Of a stretch of DNA of 6,987 nucleotides, positions 1 through 6,938 are shown in pieces. The DNA is from SKVR01 sp964410015 (GTDB lineage: Bacteria; Bacteroidota; Bacteroidia; Bacteroidales; UBA7960). The position numbers and the translations under genes are program-made. The stretch spans positions 1 to 6,987 of the forward strand of contig CAYPFV010000162.1 of NCBI GenBank assembly GCA_964410015.1. Direction: 5' to 3'. Within the stretch, counting starts at the first letter, position 1, and each line of letters opens with the position of its first letter. The notes under the pieces are model-generated. The model saw nothing but the letters and a program-made list of their open reading frames with translations, had not been told where the DNA came from and ran no database searches.

Positions 1-50
1 GCTACCTTTCGTTCAATCCAATAACGTTTTTTTATACAAAGATGGCGGTG

Positions 51-66
51 CACTGCAATTGTAGTG
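51..66. repeat. 16-base near-perfect palindrome
   Basis: CACTGCAATTGTAGTG reads as an inverted repeat centred on CAATTG. Seven of the eight base pairs match and the remaining one (positions 55 and 62) is a G-T pair. It ends two bases before the start of the CTTTGCG array. It could be an operator-like dyad, a boundary of the repeat element, or chance. It lacks a following T tract on either strand, so it does not look like an intrinsic terminator. Confidence 0.5.
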
Positions 67-67
67 T

Positions 68-142
68 CTTTGCGCCTTTGCGCCTTTGCGTGAAACAAAA
101 AAATCTTTGCGTGAAACAAAAATCTTTGCGTGAAACAAAAAA
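68..142. repeat. CTTTGCG / CTTTGCGTGAAAC intergenic repeat array
   Basis: Two nested periodicities are visible. Positions 68-90 are an 8-base unit, CTTTGCGC, repeated twice and then begun a third time. From 84 the unit becomes CTTTGCGTGAAAC followed by an A-rich spacer, with copies starting at 84, 105 and 124 (periods of 21 and 19 bases; the difference lies only in the number of A residues). On the opposite strand it reads GTTTCACGCAAAG..GCGCAAAG. From memory, arrays of this wording recur between genes in many Bacteroidota genomes; that is recall, not a search. It is not a CRISPR: the spacers are near-identical A runs. Confidence 0.75.
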
Positions 143-278
143 CTTCCCTGGAAAAGAACCACAAACGATCATGACCCCGGCAGTGATGCTGCATATCCTG
201 GTTCAGATTCGTTGTTTTATTTGTTGACGACCAAAAGTGACAGCGTCGCGCCACCTTTTATGCGATGGCTGGGACAAA

Positions 279-521
279 TCACAGATTTTTCTTTTTCCCG
301 AAATATAATTGAAAGAGATGATAAACGTTTATAAATACTACCAGGGTATTCATAAATGCCACAGGCATAGCTCCAATGATAAATCCGTATATCGAAAACA
401 GTGCTGCACCTGTTAAGTTGATCCATCTTAACTTTTTGATGGAACTCATCATCATGGAGAGTAAAATCAGCGAAGATGCCAGGTACCCCAGCCATTCCGT
501 CAAATTAATTTTTTCTGTCAT
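279..521 (-). CDS. small three-helix membrane protein, YgjV/CBU_0592-like
   Basis: An 80-residue hydrophobic protein with three predicted membrane helices, roughly residues 9-26, 33-50 and 53-73, and a basic C-terminal tail (GKKKNL). A basic S-I-K-K-L-R stretch (27-32) joins helices 1 and 2. The pattern of a first helix, a short basic loop, then IN-x-x-G-A-x-x-F-x-I-Y-G and a PVAFMN turn is what I recall for the short YgjV/CBU_0592-type membrane proteins of Bacteroidota. No biochemical role is established for these that I can state. The ATG at 521 is the only in-frame ATG after an upstream in-frame TGA. The gene starts 50 bases after the stop of the GH3/serine hydrolase gene, with no promoter or terminator between them, so it is probably the distal gene of that transcript. 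The reading frame is supported by the regular helix pattern; the family name is less certain. Confidence 0.72.
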   Translation of the reverse strand: MTEKINLTEWLGYLASSLILLSMMMSSIKKLRWINLTGAALFSIYGFIIGAMPVAFMNTLVVFINVYHLFQLYFGKKKNL

Positions 522-571
522 ACACGCAGAACTGGTTTTGAAAATCTTTTCTTTTCATACAGCGTAAAAAA

Positions 572-3500
572 TCAGGGTATTCGTTTCTCATTTAAAAAAC
601 GTTTGAAATATATGGCATCGTAGATGGCTTGTTGAATCTCTGTACGGATATCCATTTCCGAAATTTTCCGATTGGATATATTTGGATAAACCCGGTTAGA
701 CAAAAAAACATACACAAGGTTTTCTTTCGGATCGGCCCATGCATAGGTACCGGTAAAACCGCTATGACCAAAACTCAGTGGCGAAGCACTTAAGCAGGCA
801 GAAGGGGTATTGGTCTTTTTTATATTGGGTTTGTCAAATCCCAGGGCTCTGCGGTTTTGGTTTCCTGCAAATTGTGTGCGTGTAAACTCCTCAATAACCC
901 ATGGTTTTAGATAATTGACATTGCCATAGCTTCCTTCCTGCAATAGCATTTGCATAAGTATAGCCACATCAGAAGCATTGGAAAAAAGCCCTGCATGTCC
1001 TGAAACACCACCAAGCATCGATGCTGTGGGATCGTGAACAAATCCATGTACCTTTTGCATCCGGAACAGTGTATCTATTTCGGTAGGGACGATCTTTTCA
1101 GGATCGTGATATTGCAGGGGATTATAAGTAATGTTTTTTAATCCCATAGGAGCGTAGAATTCCTGCTTTACATATTCATTGATGGGCTTACCGGTTATTT
1201 CTTCAATCATTTCAGCAAAAAGAATAAAACCCAAATCCGAATAAATATATCTTTTCTGCGTTAACAGTTCAGAATCAAGTAAATTCCTGAAAATACTATC
1301 GCGGTAGTTTTTGTGTATATACATATTCAAGGCCACCTGCACAGGAAAATCTTCAGAGTGTTTCGTACTAAATATCTGCGGATTAATCGTTCCTTTATCC
1401 AGAGTGGAAAGATAAAAAGGTATCCAGGATCTTAATTTTGACTGGTGGGCAAGAATTTCTCTGATGATCAGATGCTCTTTGTTGCTTCCCCTTGCAAGGG
1501 GTAAATATTTCCCCAGCGGATCGTCAAGGTCAATCTTTCCTTCACCATGCAGTTTCATCAAAGATAGTGTAGTAGCCAAAATTTTTGTCAGCGATGCAAG
1601 ATCATAAATATCGTTGGTGGAAACTTGTTTTTGTTTTGTGTAGGTATGATGTCCGAAGGCTTTATTGTAGATCATAGCACCATCTTTGATCACTGCAATC
1701 TGACAACCAGGGTATGCTTCTTCCTGTATACCCATCAAGGCAATACTGTCAACCCTTTGGAGCATCTCATAGTCAATACCCGTCTGATCGGGGTCCCGGT
1801 ATCTGACCCGAAGACCTCCTTCTGTTCTTATACCCTTGTAAACCGGAAAATAAGGTATAACCGATACGGGCAACCTTCCTCTTGCTCCCAAAACACCATA
1901 AATAATTTCGGCTGATACCTCCTCATAGTTGCGACCATCCTGATAGGATACGATTACTGCCTTTGTTTTGAATATATCCTCACCAAAGGATGCTAAACTG
2001 TATGGATTGGCAAAAATATTGAGAATAACATTGTTTTGGGATGACAGTCGGTTGACAAGGTTGATGGTAGCCTGGTTGATGCCATAGTTTCGTCCGGGAA
2101 ACATGCTGTTGTTTTGAATTGACACGATTACCAGGTTGTATTGATCCAGCTCTTTGATTATCTGATCGGCCTGTTCCTGATTGTGGTTTTTGAAAATGCT
2201 GTATTTGCTTACAGGATAATAATTTCCCAACATGGTCTGGAACGGATTTTCAGTGGCAGACCCTATGGACAAGGCAGCGATTTGAAGTGTATCTAACCTG
2301 CGAAGGGGGATCGTATTATCTTCATTATGCACAATGGTGATGGCTGATTCAACAAGTTTGCGGTTTAACTCTTGTACTCTGGGTGCATTCAAATGTTCAT
2401 AAACGTTGTACCGGGGCAGATGTCTGTAATCAGCTAGGCCTGCTTTTTCTTTAAAATATAATATTTTTCGCACCTTTTCATCTATAAATTCTTCGCTGAT
2501 GGTATTTTCTTTTACCGATTTGAGTATGGTGTTGATGGCAAGTTCAAGGTTTTGAGGCATCAGTATCAGATCCACTCCTGCCAGTAATGCGTTCAATTCC
2601 AGTTCGCCGGGTGGATAAAAACTGGTGACACCTTTCATATTCATAGCGTCTGATACGACTAACCCTTTAAATTTCATTTCCTTTTTCAAATGATCGTTGA
2701 TGATTTTGGTCGACAGACTTGAAGGAATATCGGGTGTATCATCCATAGAGGGAATATTTAAATGCGCTACCATGAGCGATTGCAAACCATTATCGATTAG
2801 CTGCCTGAAAGGAAAAAGATGAACAGAGTCTATTTCTGATCTGGAATTGGGCAGGTATGGCAAGGTATGATGTGAATCGGTTTCGGTATCACCATGCCCG
2901 GGAAAATGTTTTGCTGTAGCAAACACACCGGCATCCTGCATTCCAAACATCAATGCCAGTCCTTTGCGTGCCACATTATAACGGTCTTCACCAAAACTTC
3001 TGGAGTTGATAACCGGGTTAGACGGGTTGGAATTAACATCTACAACAGGTGCAAAATTCATGTGAATGCCCATCCTTTTGCTTTGCCATCCCATTTCCAT
3101 TCCCAGTTCGTATATAAGACGTTCATTGGCAATGGCGCCCAGGGTTATATGGCGCGGAAAAGAAGGAGTACTGTCTAACCGCATAGATAAACCCCACTCG
3201 GCATCCATAGATACCATAAGTGGTGTTTGAACATTTTCCTGTAATTGATTGGTGAATTTTATCTGACTAAGCGGACCTCCTTTGAAAAAGATGACGCCTC
3301 CAATATTGTTATCAACAATTTGTTTTTCTATTCTTTTGAAATAACGGTTATCGTTGCGGGTATTCACTTCTATCATAAAAAGCTGACCAATTTTTTGCTC
3401 AAGGCTAAGAGAGGCAAGCACTGAATCTGTCCAGGGTGTAGAAAAACCCTCAGGAGGTTCAAAGGCTTTTCCCAAGAGGTTGTGGTTGATATTTTTGGTG

Positions 3501-3577
3501 TTTTCAAAACAAAATGCAATGTATGAGGTGAATATGACAAAAAGGATAGATAGTATGATAGTTCTGAATGTAGTCAT
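572..3577 (-). CDS. exported NagZ-like GH3 glucosaminidase fused to beta-lactamase-fold serine hydrolase
   Basis: A 1001-residue two-enzyme protein. Residues 1-23 form a Sec-type signal (hydrophobic core about 7-22; I-A-F-C is a poor lipobox, so a lipoprotein is unlikely). Residues about 50-395 are a glycoside hydrolase family 3 TIM barrel with the NagZ signature KHFPGHG (223-229) and D234-S-H236, the Asp-His dyad that serves as acid/base in NagZ, plus the nucleophile Asp310 in SDAMNMKG. Residues about 400-595 match the GH3 C-terminal alpha/beta domain. Residues about 605-995 are a class C beta-lactamase/DD-peptidase fold: S662-L-T-K665, Y779-S-D781 in place of YxN, and H938-S-G as the KTG equivalent. 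By family, the first part should remove terminal N-acetylglucosamine from muropeptides. The substrate of the second part (peptide, ester or amide) cannot be read from motifs. The location is inferred to be periplasmic. No C-terminal secretion-system sorting domain is seen. A putative promoter lies about 110 bases upstream, and the small membrane protein gene follows. Confidence 0.93.
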   Translation of the reverse strand: MTTFRTIILSILFVIFTSYIAFCFENTKNINHNLLGKAFEPPEGFSTPWTDSVLASLSLEQKIGQLFMIEVNTRNDNRYFKRIEKQIVDNNIGGVIFFKGGPLSQIKFTNQLQENVQTPLMVSMDAEWGLSMRLDSTPSFPRHITLGAIANERLIYELGMEMGWQSKRMGIHMNFAPVVDVNSNPSNPVINSRSFGEDRYNVARKGLALMFGMQDAGVFATAKHFPGHGDTETDSHHTLPYLPNSRSEIDSVHLFPFRQLIDNGLQSLMVAHLNIPSMDDTPDIPSSLSTKIINDHLKKEMKFKGLVVSDAMNMKGVTSFYPPGELELNALLAGVDLILMPQNLELAINTILKSVKENTISEEFIDEKVRKILYFKEKAGLADYRHLPRYNVYEHLNAPRVQELNRKLVESAITIVHNEDNTIPLRRLDTLQIAALSIGSATENPFQTMLGNYYPVSKYSIFKNHNQEQADQIIKELDQYNLVIVSIQNNSMFPGRNYGINQATINLVNRLSSQNNVILNIFANPYSLASFGEDIFKTKAVIVSYQDGRNYEEVSAEIIYGVLGARGRLPVSVIPYFPVYKGIRTEGGLRVRYRDPDQTGIDYEMLQRVDSIALMGIQEEAYPGCQIAVIKDGAMIYNKAFGHHTYTKQKQVSTNDIYDLASLTKILATTLSLMKLHGEGKIDLDDPLGKYLPLARGSNKEHLIIREILAHQSKLRSWIPFYLSTLDKGTINPQIFSTKHSEDFPVQVALNMYIHKNYRDSIFRNLLDSELLTQKRYIYSDLGFILFAEMIEEITGKPINEYVKQEFYAPMGLKNITYNPLQYHDPEKIVPTEIDTLFRMQKVHGFVHDPTASMLGGVSGHAGLFSNASDVAILMQMLLQEGSYGNVNYLKPWVIEEFTRTQFAGNQNRRALGFDKPNIKKTNTPSACLSASPLSFGHSGFTGTYAWADPKENLVYVFLSNRVYPNISNRKISEMDIRTEIQQAIYDAIYFKRFLNEKRIP

Positions 3578-3740
3578 TATAATTTAATTACCTTGATGTG
3601 AAAGATGTTTGATAAGTAGGGCTTTTTCCATTACCTGCCTCAATGATTCAATATAATAAATGTAAACGTCTGAAGTCTCGCATGAATTATTTACAAACCT
3701 ACATATTTTTTCATTAGTGTGTTTAGTGCTTTTACGTATT
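3578..3740 (-). other. intergenic leader of the GH3/serine hydrolase gene
   Basis: A 163-base AT-rich gap between the MATE stop and the next start, the longest gap inside the gene run. It carries the -7 box at 3694-3701. No stem followed by T residues was found that would end MATE transcription, so read-through is possible. The last bases before the start codon (minus strand TAATTAAATTATA) are AT-rich, with only a weak AAGG about 13 bases upstream, as is common in Bacteroidota. Confidence 0.5.
3694..3701 (-). promoter_or_regulatory. putative Bacteroidota -7 promoter box (TAGGTTTG)
   Basis: On the minus strand this reads TAGGTTTG followed by TAAATAATTC, a full match to the TAnnTTTG consensus of the Bacteroidota primary sigma factor. 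It would start transcription near 3687 and give a leader of about 110 bases for the GH3/serine hydrolase gene. No TTTG -33 element is seen at the usual 19-21 base spacing upstream, which lowers confidence. I found no equivalent box in front of the MATE, rlmI, mpg or small membrane protein genes. Confidence 0.38.
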
Positions 3741-5075
3741 TTATAATTTGTGTTGTTTCCATTTTGATTTTTTCAGTGCAATAAAAGCAAACAATGCCAT
3801 ACTCGAAAAATAAAGTATCTCAACGCTCCACACAGTGGCGGCGCTTCCGTTGCCAAAATAAACCAGCAAAGCAGCGCTAAAAAGGTACAAAAGAATAGAT
3901 GCAATTTCAATTCTAAGAGCAAGCATTGTTTTTCCGGTTCCCGATAATCCATTAAAAAGGATCATACCTATTGAAAAGGCAATAAGTGCAAAACTTATAA
4001 CCCTGAGCAGGGGTTTGGTGGATTCGATCAACAACGGATTATTTGTGTATAATTTTGTAATTTCATCTGGCATAAAAAGGGTGATCTGAACCAACAGGAT
4101 ATTAAAAATAACTCCAATGAGCAGTACTTTTTTGATCAGTGGTATTACATCATCTTGTCTACCTTGCCCAATGGTGTTGCTTACAAGTGTATTGGTTGCC
4201 GAACTTAACCCCCAGACAGGTATCATAAGCAACATATAAACACTGCGGGTAATGTTGGATGCGGCAAGTGCTGTTTCACCAATTCTTTCTATAATAAGAA
4301 AAAAAACAAACCATGCAGAAAAAGAAAAAAAGTATTGAAACATAACTGGTACCGAAAGCCTTAGCAAGGATATGAAAAGGGGTAGGTGAATTTTTCGGAA
4401 ATCAAGCAGGTTGTATTTCAAATGATCTTTTTTATAAAGAATCCAGAAGAGATAAAATCCAAAACTGAAAAATTCGGCAATGTTGGTTGCCATCGCTGCT
4501 CCTCCTATACCCATTTCAGGGAATCCATAATGACCGAATATGAAAACATAATCAAGTACAATATTGAAGAATGACATAATAAAGGTACTGATGGTTAATA
4601 TCCTGGTTTGGGTTATTCCCACATACAAGGCATTGAAACCCAAAACCAAAAATCCAAAAAATAAACCAAATTTTCTGAACTGAATAAATACTAAACTCTC
4701 CTGGAGGACGGCCTTTGACTGAATAAAATACTGAAGAAACAGGGGAGCACCAAGATGAAGCAGAAAAAAGAGGATAACCGCTAATGATAAAAGCACAATC
4801 AGTCCCAGGTTGAAAACCCTGCCTATGGAAGTGTGGTCTTTTTCGCCGTTTCTTCTGCCGATCATAATTTGTGTACCTATCGAAAAACCTGTGCCGAGCA
4901 TTACCATACACAGATAAAAAACTCCTCCTATGGCTGCTGCCCCAAGTGTTACTTCAGAAACTCTTCCCAGAAAAGCAGTATCTATTACCATCATAATGTT
5001 TTGTGCTACCAAACCAATAATAATAGGGTAGGATATTTTCCAGATACTTTTGTAGGTTGAAAAACTGGGTTGCAT
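3741..5075 (-). CDS. MATE family multidrug/cation antiporter
   Basis: A 444-residue inner-membrane exporter with twelve predicted helices arranged as two homologous halves (about 1-225 and 226-444), the normal length for MATE proteins. Family marks include helix 1 with Asp32 in V-I-D-T-A-F-L-G, followed by a L-G-A-A-A-I-G-G turn (44-51); G-I-G-G-A-A-M-A-T (189-197) before helix 6; the second-half counterpart G-E-T-A-L-A-A-S-N-I (266-275); IGQGRQDD (302-309); and FNGLSGTGKT (374-383). Such proteins exchange Na+ or H+ for cationic drugs or metabolites. The substrate cannot be predicted, and NorM/DinF-like assignment is not resolved. The gene begins 46 bases after the rlmI stop, with no terminator or promoter box between, so it is probably co-transcribed with rlmI and mpg. 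No strong Shine-Dalgarno sequence precedes the ATG. Confidence 0.93.
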   Translation of the reverse strand: MQPSFSTYKSIWKISYPIIIGLVAQNIMMVIDTAFLGRVSEVTLGAAAIGGVFYLCMVMLGTGFSIGTQIMIGRRNGEKDHTSIGRVFNLGLIVLLSLAVILFFLLHLGAPLFLQYFIQSKAVLQESLVFIQFRKFGLFFGFLVLGFNALYVGITQTRILTISTFIMSFFNIVLDYVFIFGHYGFPEMGIGGAAMATNIAEFFSFGFYLFWILYKKDHLKYNLLDFRKIHLPLFISLLRLSVPVMFQYFFSFSAWFVFFLIIERIGETALAASNITRSVYMLLMIPVWGLSSATNTLVSNTIGQGRQDDVIPLIKKVLLIGVIFNILLVQITLFMPDEITKLYTNNPLLIESTKPLLRVISFALIAFSIGMILFNGLSGTGKTMLALRIEIASILLYLFSAALLVYFGNGSAATVWSVEILYFSSMALFAFIALKKSKWKQHKL

Positions 5076-5121
5076 GGAATGTGATGAGGCTTTTGTTTTT
5101 ATCTCAGTGAATTGATCTTTT

Positions 5122-6324
5122 TTAATCGATATACAGAACCAGTCCTTTCAGATATTCGCCTTCGGGATGAAAAGCATTAATGGGATGATCGGCGGGTTGT
5201 GCCATCTGGTGTAAGATACGTGCCTGCCTGCCCGCTTGTATGGCAGCAGATATAACAGTGGATTTAAACAATCCCATATTCACAACCTGCGAACAGCTAA
5301 AGGTGAAAAGGATGCCACCTTTTTTAATTTTTCTGATGGCTTCGGTATTGAGCCTTTTGTATCCCTGCACCGCATTATGCCTCACATGGGCATGCTTGGC
5401 ATAAGCAGGTGGGTCGAGTATGATAAGCTCATATTCAAGAGCATTTTCTTTCAAATATTGAAGTGTATCGGATTGAATTGTTTTGTGTGGTATTTCCGGC
5501 GTATGATTGAGAAAAACATTTTTCTCAGCCAGATCAAGGGCTTTTTGCGAACTGTCAAGTGAATCAACCATTTTTGCACCTGCTTTTAGCGCATACACAG
5601 AAAAACCTCCTGAATAACAAAAGGTATTTAATACGCTTTTCCCTTTTACATATTTTGCCAGAAGTTTTCTGTTTTCGCGTTGATCGATAAAAAAACCAGT
5701 TTTCTGACCATTAATAAAGTCAATCTCAAACTGGTTTCCGTGTTCTGAAACGATTATTTTTTCATTGTTGCCTAACAAAAAAGATTCTGAATCCGGATTG
5801 TTTTTCGAAAAATCAGCAGGCAAAGTATCCTTACTTTTATAATAAATGGTGTTGAGGGTGTTTTTGTAGATGTGCTGCAGACTATGTGCGATTTGTTTTC
5901 TGTAAAAGTGAATACCTGTTGCATGTGCCTGTATCACTATATTACCGTTATAAAAATCAATGATAAGTCCGGGCAGGTGGTCTCCTTCGCCATGCACCAG
6001 CCGGTATACATTCGTAGAGGGGTTATTTGTAAGATTCATGGCAGTGCGAAGGTCAAAGGCATGTTGTAATTTTTGTTGCCAATATAACTGGTTCAGTTCA
6101 CGGGGTCTTTCCGGGGCAAAAGCCATCATTCTAACCGCTATGGAGGCATCCTGATATAACCCCGTTCCCAGGTATTCATCTTTGTTGGAAAATACTTCTA
6201 CCAAAGACCCTTCCGGAGAGGCTCCTGTGATTTTTTTGATGGCACCGCTAAAAACCCAGGGATGAAATCTTTTAATTGCTTCGTCTTTTCCTGATCTTAA
6301 AATTATTTTTGTTTTGTTTTCCAT
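5122..6324 (-). CDS. rlmI: class I SAM-dependent 23S rRNA m5C methyltransferase, RlmI type
   Basis: A 400-residue enzyme, close to the 396 of E. coli RlmI, which methylates C1962 of 23S rRNA using S-adenosylmethionine. Numbered from the ATG at 6324: a PUA RNA-binding domain (about 5-72) with the typical RFHPWVFSGA (19-28); a linking domain ending in TGFFIDQREN (209-218); a Rossmann methyltransferase domain with SAM motif I VLNTFCYSGGFS (231-242), D-P-P-A-Y (304-308) and F-S-C-S (342-345), whose Cys344 is in the position of the catalytic cysteine of m5C enzymes; and the conserved end FHPEGEYLKG (385-394). Start choice: ATG at 6324 gives MENKTKIILRSGK, which fits the family N terminus, and is preceded closely by AGGAAG. 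A GTG at 6336 adds four residues and overlaps the mpg TGA as GTGA, which would suit translational coupling. Either is possible. I infer operonic expression with mpg. The exact rRNA site is assigned by homology only. Confidence 0.92.
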   Translation of the reverse strand: MENKTKIILRSGKDEAIKRFHPWVFSGAIKKITGASPEGSLVEVFSNKDEYLGTGLYQDASIAVRMMAFAPERPRELNQLYWQQKLQHAFDLRTAMNLTNNPSTNVYRLVHGEGDHLPGLIIDFYNGNIVIQAHATGIHFYRKQIAHSLQHIYKNTLNTIYYKSKDTLPADFSKNNPDSESFLLGNNEKIIVSEHGNQFEIDFINGQKTGFFIDQRENRKLLAKYVKGKSVLNTFCYSGGFSVYALKAGAKMVDSLDSSQKALDLAEKNVFLNHTPEIPHKTIQSDTLQYLKENALEYELIILDPPAYAKHAHVRHNAVQGYKRLNTEAIRKIKKGGILFTFSCSQVVNMGLFKSTVISAAIQAGRQARILHQMAQPADHPINAFHPEGEYLKGLVLYID

Positions 6325-6332
6325 CTTCCTAT

Positions 6333-6938
6333 TCACAACTGTTTTAGTTTATCAATCATAATTTTTTCATTTTTTATCACGTATCTGTAGGGTAACAGGG
6401 CGTCTTTCCCAGCATAATCGATTCCAATTCTGGGTGTTATCAGTATTTCCTCCTGCTCAAACCTCATGTTCCGGTCCTCAATCCATATGGTATCTCCCGT
6501 CAAACTGGTGTTGTTGTGGAGCGTTGTAATACCCATGGCTTTGGTAAACTTTCCCGGACCATTGAGGTGTAGTGCCGGTTTTTTTTTCAACCTTTTTTCT
6601 ATGCAGGCAATACCTTGCACCGGGAAAACCCCACGTATCAAAACTGCATGGGGTATATTTTCATGCGAAGTTACTACATTAAAAAGATGATGGATGCCGT
6701 AACAAAGATAAATATAGCTGATTCCTCCTTTTTTATACATAGTTTCTGTGCGGTTTGTTCTTCTGTTGTTCCAGGCATGTGATCCTTTATCGGTAGTGCC
6801 CAGGTATGCTTCTGTTTCTGTGATTACAGCAGAACATATCTCCCCTTCTTTCAAATGGGTGTATATATGTTTACCCAGCAGGTCTCTGGCAATCCAAAGC
6901 GTATCTCTTTCTGTGTAATAGTTTTGTTGTAATTTCAT
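6333..6938 (-). CDS. mpg: 3-methyladenine DNA glycosylase, AAG/Mpg family
   Basis: A 201-residue base-excision repair enzyme that flips out and removes alkylated purines such as 3-methyladenine and related lesions. Motifs align with human AAG at the same spacing. E-T-E-A-Y (41-45) gives the general base Glu43 (human Glu125) and Tyr45 (Tyr127). His54 (His136) lies nine residues on. Y-I-Y-L-C-Y-G (75-81) supplies Tyr77 (Tyr159) and the intercalating Tyr80 (Tyr162). Asn87 matches Asn169. The family marks NGPGKFTKAMGI (126-137) and RIGIDYAG (170-177) are also intact, so it should be active. Its length is typical for bacterial members, without the eukaryotic N-terminal extension. The stop is next to or overlaps the rlmI start. 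Its own ATG overlaps the stop of a probable upstream frame as ATGA. The codons for K-K-K (118-120) form a run of nine A residues, preceded by a run of six, the only slippery tract noted in the gene. Confidence 0.95.
   Translation of the reverse strand: MKLQQNYYTERDTLWIARDLLGKHIYTHLKEGEICSAVITETEAYLGTTDKGSHAWNNRRTNRTETMYKKGGISYIYLCYGIHHLFNVVTSHENIPHAVLIRGVFPVQGIACIEKRLKKKPALHLNGPGKFTKAMGITTLHNNTSLTGDTIWIEDRNMRFEQEEILITPRIGIDYAGKDALLPYRYVIKNEKIMIDKLKQL

Larger units (their letters stand above)
1..278. other. non-coding left flank
   Basis: No gene is supported here. The interval follows the stop of the small membrane protein gene (in its direction of transcription). It contains, from low to high coordinate, a T7 run near 27-33, a near-perfect palindrome at 51-66, a low-complexity repeat array at 68-142, and about 135 bases (143-278) without clear structure. 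I looked for a rho-independent terminator for the leftward operon and found no GC-rich stem followed by a T tract on the minus strand. The GAACC/GGTTC pairs near 155-205 are too far apart to be convincing. The plus-strand reading frame that stays open across the array translates repeat-derived low-complexity sequence and is not a believable protein. Confidence 0.6.

Noticed and set aside
1..24. Lipoprotein signal on the GH3/serine hydrolase protein (Cys23)
   Set aside because: Residue coordinates, not bases. The residues before Cys23 are Y-I-A-F, which do not match the L-[AS]-[GA]-C lipobox; an ordinary Sec signal is more likely.
2..64. Possible 3' end of a plus-strand gene entering from the left (ending KDGGALQL, stop TAG at 62-64)
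   Set aside because: Only twenty codons are visible, no family can be recognised, and the stop lies inside the palindrome. It cannot be told from chance without the sequence to the left.
68..142. CRISPR-like array
   Set aside because: Units are 8 or 13 bases with near-identical A-rich spacers. There is no 23-37 base repeat, no unique spacers and no cas genes.
150..205. Rho-independent terminator for the leftward operon
   Set aside because: The candidate arms GAACC/GGTTC are about 38 bases apart, and the TTCC/GGAA pair beside the T run has only a two-base loop. Neither makes a believable stem.
3..227. Plus-strand open frame across the repeat array
   Set aside because: Its translation is mostly repeat-derived (LCVKQK-type units) and Cys-rich low complexity. 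It has no recognisable domain and no promoter or ribosome site.
217..495. Minus-strand 92-codon frame overlapping the small membrane protein gene
   Set aside because: It is an out-of-frame shadow with no helix pattern or domain. The 80-residue frame has a regular three-helix pattern and is preferred.
509..558. Short minus-strand ORF beginning MKRKDF between the GH3 and small membrane protein genes
   Set aside because: It is only seventeen codons and overlaps the membrane protein start in another frame; no support as a gene.
3691..3714. Seven-codon minus-strand ORF (MKKYVGL) in the leader of the GH3 gene, a possible leader peptide
   Set aside because: It spans the putative -7 box and would lie upstream of the inferred transcript start. 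Nothing suggests attenuation structures.
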